From: JAKFWF01 sp963732635
Lineage (GTDB): Bacteria > Pseudomonadota > Alphaproteobacteria > Rhizobiales > Hyphomicrobiaceae
Length of the DNA: 64,000 nucleotides
Reading direction: 5' to 3'
NCBI GenBank assembly: GCA_963732635.1
Contig: CAVTAL010000035.1
Span: forward strand, 434,001-498,000
Below, piece after piece: positions 37,481 to 46,071 of the stretch (position 1 is the first letter of the stretch; each line of letters starts with the position of its first letter). Made by a program: the position numbers and the translations under genes. The notes beneath the pieces are model-generated. The model was not told where the DNA came from. It worked only from the letters and a program-made list of their open reading frames with translations, and searched no databases.

Positions 37481-38831
37481 CTAGCCGCCGGTTGCCATGT
37501 CGAACAGCAATTTTATATTCAACCCGATGATCAAGATAGCGATGAGCCACGCCGCCATGGTGAGCCAGCGTGGCGAAACGAGCTCGCCCATCTTGGTCTT
37601 GTTGGCGGTGAACATGACGAGCGGCACAATCGCAAACGGCAACTGAAAGCTCAGTACCACCTGACTGAGGATCAACAGCTTCGCCGTCTCACCCGAGCCG
37701 TAGATCAATGTTACCGCGGCAGCCGGTACAATGGCAACGCCGCGCGTCACAAGGCGCCGCAACCAAGGTTCCAGGCGGAATGCGATGAATCCTTCCATGA
37801 CAGCCTGCCCCGCCAAAGTCGCCGTCACCGTCGAATTGAGACCGCAGGCTAGCAGGGCAATGCCGAACAGCGTCGGTGCGATCGATGCGCCAAGTAGCGG
37901 CATCAGCAGGGCATGAGCGTCGCCGAGTTCCGCGACGTCGGTGCGGCCAGTCTTGTGGAACGTGGCCGCCGCCAGGATCAAGATTGAGGCATTAATCAAC
38001 AGCGCGAAGCACAGTGCGATGGTCGAGTCGATGGTGGCGTAGCGCAAGGCCTCGCGCTTCTCGTCGATGCTGTCGCCGTAGGCGCGGGTCTGCACGATCG
38101 CAGAATGCAAGTAGAGGTTGTGCGGCATGACGGTCGCGCCGATGATGCCGAGCGCCAGGAACAGCATGTCGGGATTGCGCACGATATCAGTTGTCGGCCA
38201 GAAGCCGCGCAACACCGCCCCCCACTCGGGACTTGCCAGTGCGATCTGGGCCGCGAAGCAGACCGCGATCACCAGCAGCAGCGCCACCACGAACGCCTCG
38301 ATCCAGCGGAAGCCGAGATTCTGCAGCCCTAAGAATCAGGAATACGTCGAGCGCGGTGATGATGACGCCCGCTTCGAGAGGAATGCCGAAAACGAGATTG
38401 AGGCCAATTGCCGTTCCGATCACTTCGGCGAGATCGGTGGCGCAGATTGCGAGTTCGGCCAGCAGCCACAAGCCCCATACCACCGGACGCGGATAGGCAT
38501 CGCGGCAGGCTTGCGACAGATCACGACCCGTTGCGACACCAAGGCGCGCGCACAAGGCCTGCAGGATGATCGCCATGATGTTCGACAACAGGGCGATGAA
38601 CAGAAGCGCGTAGCCAAACTTGGATCCGCCCGCGAGAGACGTTGCCCAGTTGCCAGGATCCATGTAGCCGACGGCGACGAGATAGCCCGGCCCGAGAAAT
38701 GCGAACAAGCGCTTCACGCCGGTGCCGGTCGACGGCACGCGAATGCTGCTGAACACTTCCTGTAGCGGCGGGTTCTCGGACTTCCGCCGCCAACCGCGAG
38801 ATGTCTTGTTGATTGTCAATTGATTGCTCAT
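37481..38831 (-). pseudogene. mntH: NRAMP-family Mn/Fe transporter with internal frameshift
   Basis: The N-terminal frame starts MSNQLTINKTSRGW at 38831 and has the metal-binding helix-1 motif GYMDPGNWATS, then runs to DVFLIL. The second frame picks up at GLQNLGFRWIEAF and continues to IIGATVMPHNLYLHSAIVQTR, with the helix-6 metal-binding MPHN motif. Deleting one base at about 38330 joins both halves into a normal protein of about 450 residues. It imports Mn or Fe with protons. A Fur-like motif lies upstream and a DUF1007 gene is next on the same strand. Convergent with the aldolase gene with a ten-base gap. Confidence 0.85.
38811..38823. promoter_or_regulatory. copy of GATTGTCAATTGA inside the mntH start
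   Basis: This 13-base motif, within codons 3-7 of mntH, is identical to part of the upstream Fur/Mur-like site at 38919-38931. It may be a second operator. Confidence 0.35.
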
Positions 38832-38912
38832 CTTCCGCTCTTTACGCTGTGCTTGCGCGGCCGCTCGCCGCAAGCAACGCGCGACCCCAGCCGGTTGCAG
38901 AGGACCCCAGTT

Positions 38913-38931
38913 GCAAATGATTGTCAATTGA
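38913..38931 (-). promoter_or_regulatory. Fur/Mur-like operator upstream of mntH
   Basis: On the minus strand TCAATTGACAATCATTTGC matches the classical Fur box at about 12 of 19 positions. In rhizobia a Fur homologue (Mur) represses mntH with Mn, so this is the likely site. It lies 82 bases before the start codon. Confidence 0.5.
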
Positions 38932-38988
38932 AACTAGCGATCCGATCGGTTCTGCGAGGCGCGACCATTGCGCACCGCGGCCGAGACT

Positions 38989-39640
38989 TCAGTCCTTGCA
39001 GATGACGGTGATTGCCTTGGCCGGTGCAAGCTTGGCATCGACGCGGCCGAACATCTTCATGAAGGCGGTGATTGCCTTTTGTTGCTCACCGCCGGGTGCA
39101 AGCGCCACGTTCGCGGTGCAAGCGCCTGACTTGCCTGTCGCCTCCACCGTGATGCCGCGCCCGTCGCCGAGAACGAATTCGGTGAAGAACGTCCGGTCGT
39201 AGATGTCGATTTGGAGTGGACCAGTGTTCACGCTCACCGACTTCGGCAGCCGGGCGATGAAATGCAGCGTCAAGGCCCTCGGCGGTTATTTCGAACCGAT
39301 GGCCGTCGGCGCTGGTAGGGGACAAGGTTTCCCGGCCTTGACGCAAGGTCGTGAAGAATTTGAATGCGTCGAGATTGGTTTTGGAATCGGCGAGCCACCT
39401 CTGCATTTCCTCGTCGGAGATCACGCCGTCGCGGTTGGTATCGTATTCTTGCTTGAGGCCGTCGAGATATTTGCTATCGAACCGCCAGACATAACGCAGG
39501 CTATTAAGGGCGCCGTCGTCGATCATGATCGTGGCGCTGACATGGATGTAATTGTGCGGGTGGGCAGAAACCGAAGTTGTCGGAACCACCAGACAAACCA
39601 AGGCAAACGTGGCGCGGGACAGTCTGTGGCACATGATCAT
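38989..39640 (-). pseudogene. DUF1007 exported protein with internal frameshift
   Basis: The N-terminal frame has a signal peptide (LSRATFALVCLVVPTTSVSA) followed by the family start HPHNYIHV, an EF-hand-like loop (YDTNRDGVISDEEM), then runs to FEITAEG. The second frame continues LTLHFIARLPKSVSV and ends ITVICKD. Removing one C at about 39274 joins both to about 216 residues, the normal DUF1007 length. Members are periplasmic proteins near metal transporters. It lies upstream of mntH on the same strand, so a role in metal handling is plausible. Confidence 0.78.
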
Positions 39641-39882
39641 GCCAAAACGGATGAACCCGGCGCTGGCACGACGGCAAGGTCTGGTCGCGCGACATGGTTA
39701 AGCGCAATTGGGGGCAAGCCTGCGGCCACCGGCACAACAATTTCACCGCGTCCACGAAAATTCGCCGCAATTTTCCCTCATCTGAGCATTTCCCGCCAAG
39801 ACGCCTCGTGTCCGGACTCGTTGAGATCTGGCTGGCGCGCGCCGCTCTGCGGTGGTGTGTTCCGCGTGTGGTGGGAGAAGAC

Positions 39883-39956
39883 GCGCGTGTAGCTCAGCGG
39901 TAGAGCGCCCGACTGTTATCGGGAGGTCGGAGGTTCGAGTCCTTTCATGTGCTCCA
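39883..39956 (+). tRNA. atypical tRNA-Asn-like gene (anticodon GUU)
   Basis: A full cloverleaf can be drawn: acceptor GCGCGTG with CATGTGC (two G-U pairs), D arm GCTC-AGCGGTA-GAGC, anticodon stem CCCGA/TCGGG, five-base variable region, T arm GGAGG-TTCGAGT-CCTTT, and an encoded CCA (39954-39956). The anticodon loop is CTGTTA, only six bases, where CTGTTAA would be expected. Either one A is missing through a sequence error or it is a non-decoding tRNA-like RNA. Confidence 0.55.
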
Positions 39957-40029
39957 AGACGACTAGCTCAGTAGGTAGAGCACCAGACTGTTACTCTGGC
40001 TGTCGTGGGTTCGACTCCCATGTCGCAAA
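39957..40029 (+). tRNA. second tRNA-like sequence, degenerate acceptor stem (anticodon GUU)
   Basis: It begins at the base after the CCA of the first. D arm GCTC/GAGC, anticodon stem CCAGA/TCTGG with a seven-base loop CTGTTAC (GUU), and T arm GTGGG-TTCGACT-CCCAT are intact. The acceptor pairs only at its four inner positions (C-G, A-T, G-C, C-G); the outer three do not pair and no CCA is encoded. It is unlikely to be charged as a normal tRNA. Confidence 0.4.
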
Positions 40030-40347
40030 CTTCGCCTTCCAAAGCGAACTTCGATGAAGGGGAGCCGGTCGTTGTCCACGCTGCCTAACGTTTGATGCCT
40101 GAGGCTTCGGCCGAAGGCTAAGAGCGAAAGGCAGCAAGCGGCGATCACGCTACGTGCCGAAGCGGATACCGCGATCGTTCGCGGCCGACGAGCTCCAGAT
40201 ACCGGCGTCTGTTCTTCGGAACATGCGGTCGCAATCTGGTCGCCAAGGCCAACGGTGGTCGCTCAAGCTTCAGCCCGCGCGGTCGACGCCGGTCAGCGAC
40301 CGGTGACCTGCTTTAACTGTTGGAATTTAGGACGAAAAGAAAGTGTG
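40030..40347 (+). other. long structured leader before the slipin gene
   Basis: This 318-base stretch has no convincing ORF. It contains several hairpins: CTTCGGCCGAAG (a 12-base palindrome near 40107) and CCGCGA-TCGT-TCGCGG (near 40170). Together with the tRNA-like pair upstream it could be one transcribed RNA. No sigma-54 promoter with correct spacing was found. Confidence 0.35.
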
Positions 40348-41526
40348 ATGATTACCAAGACCAACACCAGCATGTTCCACACCGTCGTCGTGCGCGACGA
40401 CGAGCGCGGCTTCCTGATGCGCGACGGCCGTTTCGAGCGCCTGCTTGAGCCGGGCCGCTACCGTGCGTTCGATTTTGGCCGTCGCCTGACGTCCGAGGTG
40501 GTTAAGGTCGTGCGGGCCGAATTCCCGGCCGAGCGGGCGTTGCTGTTCGAAAAGACGCAGCCCGATCTGGCGTCGAAGCATTTCGCGCTGGTGCAGCCGT
40601 CGGCGACCGAGGTCGCCATCGTCTCGTTCGATGGCGAGCCGAAGCACATCGTGCTGCCGAACACCACGCGCGCCTTCTGGAAGACGCTGACGCTGGTCGA
40701 GATCGACATGATCGACACCGCGAGTGATCCGCGCGTCGCCCGGAAGCATCTCGACAAAATGGAACTGCGCGGCACGACCGTCGTGCAGGCGGTAGTCGAA
40801 GCACACGAGGCTGGAATTCTGTTCATCGACGGCCAGCTGAAGGAGAAGCTGGCGCCCGGCCGGCACGCATTCTGGCAGATCGGCCGAACGGTCCGGATCG
40901 GCAAGGTCGACATGCGGCCGCGTCCGCACGAGGTAACGGCGCAGGAGATCCTGACCAAGGATCGCATCGGTATCCGTGTGACGCTGACCGCGTTCACCAA
41001 GGTGATCGATCCGGAGAAGGCGACACTGGCCGCGGCGGACCTCGACAACACGGTCTACCGGTTGATCCAGTTTGCGATCCGCGAGGCGGTGGCGACGCGC
41101 ACGTTGGACGATATTCTGGCGGCGCGCGACACTATCGATCGCGAGGTGCGTGGCTTCGTCACCGAGCGGGTGAAGGAACTCGGCATCGAGATCGGCGAAA
41201 TTGGCGTCAAGGATGTCATTCTGCCGGGTGATGTGCGCGAGCTTCTGAACAAGGTCGTGGAGGCGGAGCGGGTGGCCAAGGCCAACCTGATCCGGCGCCA
41301 GGAGGAGACGGCGGCGACGCGCTCGCTGCTCAACACTGCGCGGCTTATGGAGGACAACCCTCTGTTGCTTCGGTTGAAGGAGTTGGAGGCGCTGGAGAAG
41401 CTGGTCGAGAAAGTCGGCCGCATCGACCTGCATGCCGGCCAGGGCGCCAGTGGTTTCGACGCGCTGTTGTCGGGTCTGTACCGGATGAATTCGGATTCGA
41501 GTGTGAAGCCGCTGGGCAAGACTTGA
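40348..41526 (+). CDS. slipin, SPFH/band 7 domain membrane-associated protein
   Basis: A 392-residue protein. The SPFH domain covers about residues 150-320: VDMRPRPHEVTAQEILTKD, YRLIQFAIREAVATRTLDDIL and GIEIGEIGVKDVILPGDV, followed by the coiled KVVEAERVAKANLIRRQEETAATRS segment. The N terminus carries a diverged duplication of the entry strands: DERGFLMRDGRFERLLEPGR (residues 18-37) resembles EAGILFIDGQLKEKLAPGR (154-172). There is no obvious transmembrane helix at the start. Slipins form oligomeric membrane scaffolds. The ATG at 40348 was chosen because upstream in-frame codons lie in the leader. Two tRNA-like sequences precede the gene and a terminator follows. Confidence 0.85.
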   Translation: MITKTNTSMFHTVVVRDDERGFLMRDGRFERLLEPGRYRAFDFGRRLTSEVVKVVRAEFPAERALLFEKTQPDLASKHFALVQPSATEVAIVSFDGEPKHIVLPNTTRAFWKTLTLVEIDMIDTASDPRVARKHLDKMELRGTTVVQAVVEAHEAGILFIDGQLKEKLAPGRHAFWQIGRTVRIGKVDMRPRPHEVTAQEILTKDRIGIRVTLTAFTKVIDPEKATLAAADLDNTVYRLIQFAIREAVATRTLDDILAARDTIDREVRGFVTERVKELGIEIGEIGVKDVILPGDVRELLNKVVEAERVAKANLIRRQEETAATRSLLNTARLMEDNPLLLRLKELEALEKLVEKVGRIDLHAGQGASGFDALLSGLYRMNSDSSVKPLGKT

Positions 41527-41543
41527 GCCATCGAAGTTGGACG

Positions 41544-41573
41544 GAACGGGCGGCCCGAATGGGCCGTCCGTTC
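41544..41573 (+). terminator. terminator after the slipin gene
   Basis: GAACGGGCGGCCC pairs with GGGCCGTCCGTTC (one G-U pair) around the loop GAAT. T-rich sequence follows only briefly, but position and stem strength support termination. Confidence 0.75.
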
Positions 41574-41782
41574 ATTCCGGTGCACGCAGTCCGGCTGCGG
41601 CATCGCTCGCTGCCTATTGCTTGTGGTTGTCGTAAGCTGCGTTGGGCCTCCCGGGAGCGGATGAGGTCATGGTTGGAATAATCAACCCATGCGTTCGTTA
41701 TTAATTGTGGGCGCCTACCGATAAGGGCCTTTTTGCCTCGCGAATGCCAAGCCAATAGTTTCGATCCTGATCGGAGACGTTC

Positions 41783-42103
41783 ATGGCGGTCACCAAGACA
41801 AGCGGAAATCGCATTGGCGGTGCGTGGTCTGATCCTCATAATCTTCCCGAGGTCTTCGCCAACAGCGTTGTGATGCGTGTGCGCGACGGTGTCGTTCATC
41901 TCACGATGTGCACGGCTCGGCCATGCGGGGTCGACGAAAAGGGTATCGTAAAGGATGAACTCGTCGTCACTGCCCGAACTGTCATGTCGGTGCCGACACT
42001 ACTCAGCATGTTCAAGTCATTCCAGCAGATCCAACAGAACATGGATGCGGCAGACGCCTCCCCGTCGCAACCACACTCGCCGCAACCAAGCAATATCCAT
42101 TGA
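41783..42103 (+). CDS. hypothetical protein, DUF3467-like pattern
   Basis: A 106-residue protein (AWSDPHNLPEVFANSVVMRV, DGVVHLTMCTARP, VVTARTVMSVPTLLSMFKSFQQIQQN). The strand-strand-helix order with LPEVFAN and the C-terminal helix SVPTLLSMFKSFQ is similar to DUF3467-type proteins, but the match was made by eye. The tail is Ser/Pro/Gln-rich. It lies about 210 bases past the slipin terminator and is probably a separate unit. Confidence 0.55.
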   Translation: MAVTKTSGNRIGGAWSDPHNLPEVFANSVVMRVRDGVVHLTMCTARPCGVDEKGIVKDELVVTARTVMSVPTLLSMFKSFQQIQQNMDAADASPSQPHSPQPSNIH

Positions 42104-42198
42104 TTGATTAGATTGGTCGCCAGATGCGCATGATTAGCAGCGCTTCATCGGCGGATTGTCCCAAGTGGCATCGCCATGACGGGTTGGCGAGAACAGAG

Positions 42199-42668
42199 TC
42201 ATTCGACCACTTCCAACTTCACCTGCGCCAGTCCCCTGGGTTTGAATCCTAGGATCTCGGCGGCACGGTCGGACAAGTCGACAACGCGGCCTGCCTTGAA
42301 GGGGCCGCGGTCGTTGATGCGCACGACTACCGTTCGACCACTGTCGACGTGGGTTACCTTGACGCGGGTGTTCATCGGCAGGGTTTTGTGGGCGGCGGTC
42401 AGCGCATTCTTGTCGAACTGCTCACCCGAGGCAGTCTTCTGCCCCTGCCAGTAGTAAGACGCAATGCCTGCCATTGCGTGATGCGTGGCAGGCCTGAGCT
42501 TGGGGCTGGTTGGCACCGGAGGGGCGGGCAACGCACTCGTCGTGATGGGTGCGGCGCGCGCGCGGGCGCAACAACGGACGTGTTCCAGTGACGCTGATAC
42601 AACTGCGCGTCGGCTGCACGAGGCACCAACAAGGCAACGGTAATGGCGACATAAGGTGTGAAACGCAT
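42199..42668 (-). pseudogene. rlpA: RlpA-like septal lytic transglycosylase with frameshift in a GC repeat
   Basis: One frame starts MRFTPYVAITVALLVPRAADAQ, a clean signal peptide, and runs to VVAPARA. The other frame encodes APITTSALPAPPVP, then the double-psi beta-barrel domain: GIASYYWQGQKTASGEQFD, ALTAAHKTLPMNTRVKV and VVRINDRGPFKAGRVVDLS. The His of TAAH and the Asp of NDRGP are the expected catalytic residues. Removal of two bases from the GC run (42554-42564) joins signal and domain. No SPOR domain is present. A paralogue follows upstream on the same strand. Confidence 0.75.
42554..42564. repeat. GC dinucleotide run at the rlpA frameshift
   Basis: An alternating run of eleven bases (GCGCGCGCGCG) sits exactly where the two rlpA frames meet. 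Slipped-strand change of one unit would switch the gene on or off. Confidence 0.6.
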
Positions 42669-42810
42669 GGCGATGCATGTCCGTCGCCAAAGTGGCGATC
42701 CAAGGGCATCGCATAGCCCGATTCGGGCTTTTCCACGCTCGACGGAAATGCAAGCGGCGAGGACAAAGAGTTGTCCTCGCCGACTGGTAATGTTCGCGGC
42801 TACGGAAAGC

Positions 42811-43383
42811 TCAGCGTCCGAGAACCGTCATGCGGACCGGAACCACGCCAGAGCCCTTCATGTTGATTGCGCCAGCGGCGGCTGACGACAGGTCGATGAC
42901 GCGGCCGGCAACATAAGGGCCGCGATCATTGATAGTAACTTCGACAGACTGGCCGTTGCGCTCGTTGGTAACCCGAACGCGAGTTCCGAACGGCAAGGTC
43001 TTGTGGGCAGCGGTCATGGCGTTCGGGTTGAACCAGCCGCCGGAGGCGACGCGTTGCGGCTGCCAGTAGTACGAGGCGAGGCCGGAACCGATGCTCGAGC
43101 CACCTTCCGAACCCGACGAACGGCTACGGGCCGTGCGCTGGCTGCGCGTTGGTTGGTCGGTATCGTTCGATTCCGCGCGGGCGGCACGGGTGCGACGCTG
43201 CGGGCGGGCTTCGGTATTGCCGCTCTCGGAGCGGGCGGCGCGCTCGGCGCGGGCCGGGCGGGCTTCGCTGCGGCTATTGGCGTTGGTGCCAAAAATCGAA
43301 TCCTGCCAGGCGGCGCTGGCATTGCCGGCGCCGAGCAGGCCGAAGGTCACGATCGAAATGACAGCAAGCAGATATTGTCTCAT
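42811..43383 (-). CDS. rlpA: RlpA-like septal lytic transglycosylase, second paralogue
   Basis: A 190-residue protein with a signal peptide (MRQYLLAVISIVTFGLLGAG...ASA), an Arg/Ser/Glu-rich linker of about 75 residues, and a C-terminal DPBB domain: LASYYWQPQRVASGGWFNP, AMTAAHKTLPFGTRVRV and VTINDRGPYVAGRVIDLSS. The catalytic His and NDRGP Asp are kept, while the first acidic site (FD in the neighbour) is Asn here (FNP). RlpA acts on peptidoglycan lacking stem peptides and localises to the division site. No SPOR domain is found, so septal targeting would need a partner. Confidence 0.88.
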   Translation of the reverse strand: MRQYLLAVISIVTFGLLGAGNASAAWQDSIFGTNANSRSEARPARAERAARSESGNTEARPQRRTRAARAESNDTDQPTRSQRTARSRSSGSEGGSSIGSGLASYYWQPQRVASGGWFNPNAMTAAHKTLPFGTRVRVTNERNGQSVEVTINDRGPYVAGRVIDLSSAAAGAINMKGSGVVPVRMTVLGR

Positions 43384-43441
43384 GATGGAGTACTCCTTTT
43401 ACGCATTATCGCTGGCCTCCCCCGGAGGCCGAAACGACAAC

Positions 43442-43468
43442 GCGCTACCTCTTGGTCAGAGGCAGCGC
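43442..43468 (-). terminator. hairpin between SDR and rlpA
   Basis: On the minus strand GCGCTGCCTC pairs with GAGGTAGCGC (one G-U pair) around a seven-base loop, followed by GTTGTCGTTTC. It may end the SDR transcript or lie in the rlpA leader. Confidence 0.5.
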
Positions 43469-43585
43469 GGTGTGAGGTCGGGGTAGCGGAGGGCGCAGAT
43501 ACAATCCACGCCCGATCGCCGATATGGTTAACGCGCGTTGGAGTATATGTGAGCGATTACTGTGCCAGTTCGAGCCGCTCGTTTT

Positions 43586-44365
43586 TCAGAATGTGCTGTT
43601 GAACGAGCCACCGTCGATGACGAGATTCTGCCCGGTGATGAAGCCGGCATGGGCCGAACACAGGAACGCGGCGGTGGCACCGAACTCGGTGGTGGTGCCG
43701 AATCGGCCGGCCGGCACTTCCTTCTTGCGGGCCTCGGTGACGGCCTCGAATGTCGTGCCCTTGGCGGCGGCCATCTTAGTGGTGGTGCCGCGCAGACGAT
43801 CCGTGTCGAACGGACCCGGCAGAATCGCGTTGATGGTGACATTACGGACGGCAGTCTTGCGCGATAGAGCGGCAACGGCCCCGGTGAGGCCAGCGCGTGC
43901 GCCGTTCGACAACTCAAGGTTCGGGATCGGGCACTTCACGGAGAAGCTGGTGATGTTAAGGATGCGGCCGAAGCCGCGATCCATCATGCCGTAGACGGTC
44001 GCATGGATTAGCGCCAGCGGCGAGATCATGTTGCCTTCGACGGCGGCCCGCCAGTCGTCCATTGAGAAGTCCTTGAAGTCGCCAGGCGGCGGCCCGCCGG
44101 CATTGTTGATCAGGATGTCCGGGTTCGGGCAGGCGGCTAGAAGTGCCTTGCGGCCTTCGTCGGTGGTGACGTCGCAGGCGATGGCGGTGACCTTGGCGCC
44201 GGACGACTTGCGGATCTCGGCAGCGGTGGCTTCCAGCACGTCCTTGGTGCGGGCGCAGATGGTTAGTTCAACGCCTTCGGCGGCGAGCGCTTCAGCGCAA
44301 CCGCGTCCGAGGCCCTTCGATGCCGCGCATACGATCGCCTTGCGACCCTTGAGACCCAAATCCAT
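43586..44365 (-). CDS. SDR family oxidoreductase
   Basis: A 259-residue protein of the 3-oxoacyl-ACP reductase-like group: AIVCAASKGLGRGCAE, ILINNAGGPPPGDF, NITSFSVKCPIPNLELSNGARAGL and GQNLVIDGGS. The active-site Ser is kept (ITSFS), but the usual YxxxK reads NGARA, so Tyr and Lys are replaced; a small clade of SDRs shares this. AGGAGGG five bases before the ATG decides the start over an in-frame codon at 44422. It is divergent from the amidase gene. Confidence 0.83.
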   Translation of the reverse strand: MDLGLKGRKAIVCAASKGLGRGCAEALAAEGVELTICARTKDVLEATAAEIRKSSGAKVTAIACDVTTDEGRKALLAACPNPDILINNAGGPPPGDFKDFSMDDWRAAVEGNMISPLALIHATVYGMMDRGFGRILNITSFSVKCPIPNLELSNGARAGLTGAVAALSRKTAVRNVTINAILPGPFDTDRLRGTTTKMAAAKGTTFEAVTEARKKEVPAGRFGTTTEFGATAAFLCSAHAGFITGQNLVIDGGSFNSTF

Positions 44366-44519
44366 GACGCCCTCCTGATTGATGCTTGCGCGAGGTTGGC
44401 GGATTGCAGGCGTCGGCGTCAAGGCAAGTCGCTGCTATTCGGCTTGTTGCAACGCAGTGGCCGTGACAACCTTTCATTCGTTATTCCCAAGGATGGCGAG
44501 CAAAGCAAAGAGCCCTTGC

Positions 44520-46010
44520 ATGAAACCCTGTGAACTCGGTGCCGTCGAAGCCCGCGCGCTGATCGGCGCCAAGAAGTTGTCGCCGCGCGAATTGCTGGCA
44601 AGCTGCATCGAGCGGATCGAAGCCGTCGATCCGGCGGTCAACGCAATGGTCGCGCGCGATTTCGAGCGAGCGGGAAAGGCGGCTGCCGAGGCCGAGGCTG
44701 CTGTCATGCGCGGCGATGAACTCGGCTCCCTGCACGGTCTGCCAATCGGCATCAAGGATTTGGAGGATACCGAAGGCCTGCGGACGACCTATGGCAGCGT
44801 GTTGTTCAAGGATCAGGTGCCAACGAAAGATCATCTCATCGTGCGCTCGGTGAAAAAGGCTGGCGCGATCGTGGTCGGCAAGACCAACACGCCGGAATGG
44901 GGGGCTGGCGCCAACACCCGCAACGCGGTTTACGGAGTTACCGGCAATCCATTCGATCCGACAAAGTCGGCGGCCGGATCGTCCGGCGGATCAGGCGTGG
45001 TGCTTGCCACCGGCATGGTGCCGATCGCGACCGGATCGGATACTGGTGGTTCGCTACGCAACCCGGCGGCCTACAATGGCATTGTCGGCTTCAGGCCGTC
45101 GCCTGGCGTGGTGCCGAGCGACAAGCGGCCGCTGGGCTGGAACCCCTTAAGTGTACTGGGTCCGATGGCGCGCACCGTGCCGGACCTGTGCCTGTTGATG
45201 TCGGCACTTGTATCGGATGCAGGTGTTGATCCGCTGGCAACCACCATTCATGGCCGGCAGGTGCGTCGACCCGAGGACTTTGCTCGATCCGAGCCATGCG
45301 ACCTCGCTTCGCTGAGAGTGGCACTGACGCCAGATTTCGGCTTCGCGCCGACTGAGCGGCATATCGCACAGGTGTTTGCCGAAAAGTGCGGGCTGTTCCG
45401 TAGCGCCTTCCGGGTTGCCGACGAGACGACGCCAGATTGCAGCGGCATGGATGAAACATTCGAAGTGCTGCGTGCGGTTTCGTTCATGGCGAGTTTCCAT
45501 GATCGATATCGCGCGACGCCGGAACTGCTCGGCCCCAACGTTCGCGCCAACGTCGAGGAAGGTCTGCGTTACTCCGGCCTCGACGTTACCAACGCGCTGA
45601 AGCAGCAGACGGTCCTCTACCAGCGCTGGCAATCGTTCTTTGAGCGCTTCGACGTGGTCCTGTCGCCAGCCGTGACGCTAAGCCCGAGACCGTGGTCCGA
45701 ATTGTTCCCCAAAGAGATCGACGGCCGAGCCACCCGAACCTATTTCCACTGGTTGGCGCTGGCCTATGCCGTAACCGTCGTCGGGCATCCGGCGATTTCA
45801 CTGCCGGTTGGCCTCGATCGCAACGGGATGCCGTTCGGCTTGCAGATCGTCGGCCCGCGCGGCGGCGATGCCAAGGTGCTGGCGGTGGCTGCGGCGCTGG
45901 AGACGATGCTGGCGGGCGATCCCCGCACGGCGCGCCCGAAGCCAGATATCGCTGCACTGACAGCAGCCCCCAAGCTTTCGAACAGTCCGGGTTTCCTCGG
46001 TTTCGATTGA
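44520..46010 (+). CDS. amidase signature family hydrolase
   Basis: A 496-residue amidase. The triad is visible: K79 (IGIKDLED), the cis-Ser in AAGSSGGSG (about 154-155), and nucleophile S178 (GSDTGGSLRNPA). These enzymes hydrolyse amides of various kinds; the partner is not evident from the sequence. The chosen start gives MKPCELGAVEARALIG, typical of the family; an in-frame ATG at 44493 is possible. An oligopeptide-type solute-binding protein gene follows after about 60 bases and could supply or import a substrate. Confidence 0.88.
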   Translation: MKPCELGAVEARALIGAKKLSPRELLASCIERIEAVDPAVNAMVARDFERAGKAAAEAEAAVMRGDELGSLHGLPIGIKDLEDTEGLRTTYGSVLFKDQVPTKDHLIVRSVKKAGAIVVGKTNTPEWGAGANTRNAVYGVTGNPFDPTKSAAGSSGGSGVVLATGMVPIATGSDTGGSLRNPAAYNGIVGFRPSPGVVPSDKRPLGWNPLSVLGPMARTVPDLCLLMSALVSDAGVDPLATTIHGRQVRRPEDFARSEPCDLASLRVALTPDFGFAPTERHIAQVFAEKCGLFRSAFRVADETTPDCSGMDETFEVLRAVSFMASFHDRYRATPELLGPNVRANVEEGLRYSGLDVTNALKQQTVLYQRWQSFFERFDVVLSPAVTLSPRPWSELFPKEIDGRATRTYFHWLALAYAVTVVGHPAISLPVGLDRNGMPFGLQIVGPRGGDAKVLAVAAALETMLAGDPRTARPKPDIAALTAAPKLSNSPGFLGFD

Positions 46011-46071
46011 AACACTGGCCCTCGCGTGCACAATTGCCGAAGCGTTGGCATGAATTGCAGGAGACCGTTCG

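Noticed and set aside
39626..39643. Sigma-54-like promoter (TGGCAC ... TGC) upstream of the tRNA-like pair
   Set aside because: The GG and GC elements are 11 bases apart instead of the strict 10, and the site overlaps the start of the DUF1007 gene on the other strand.
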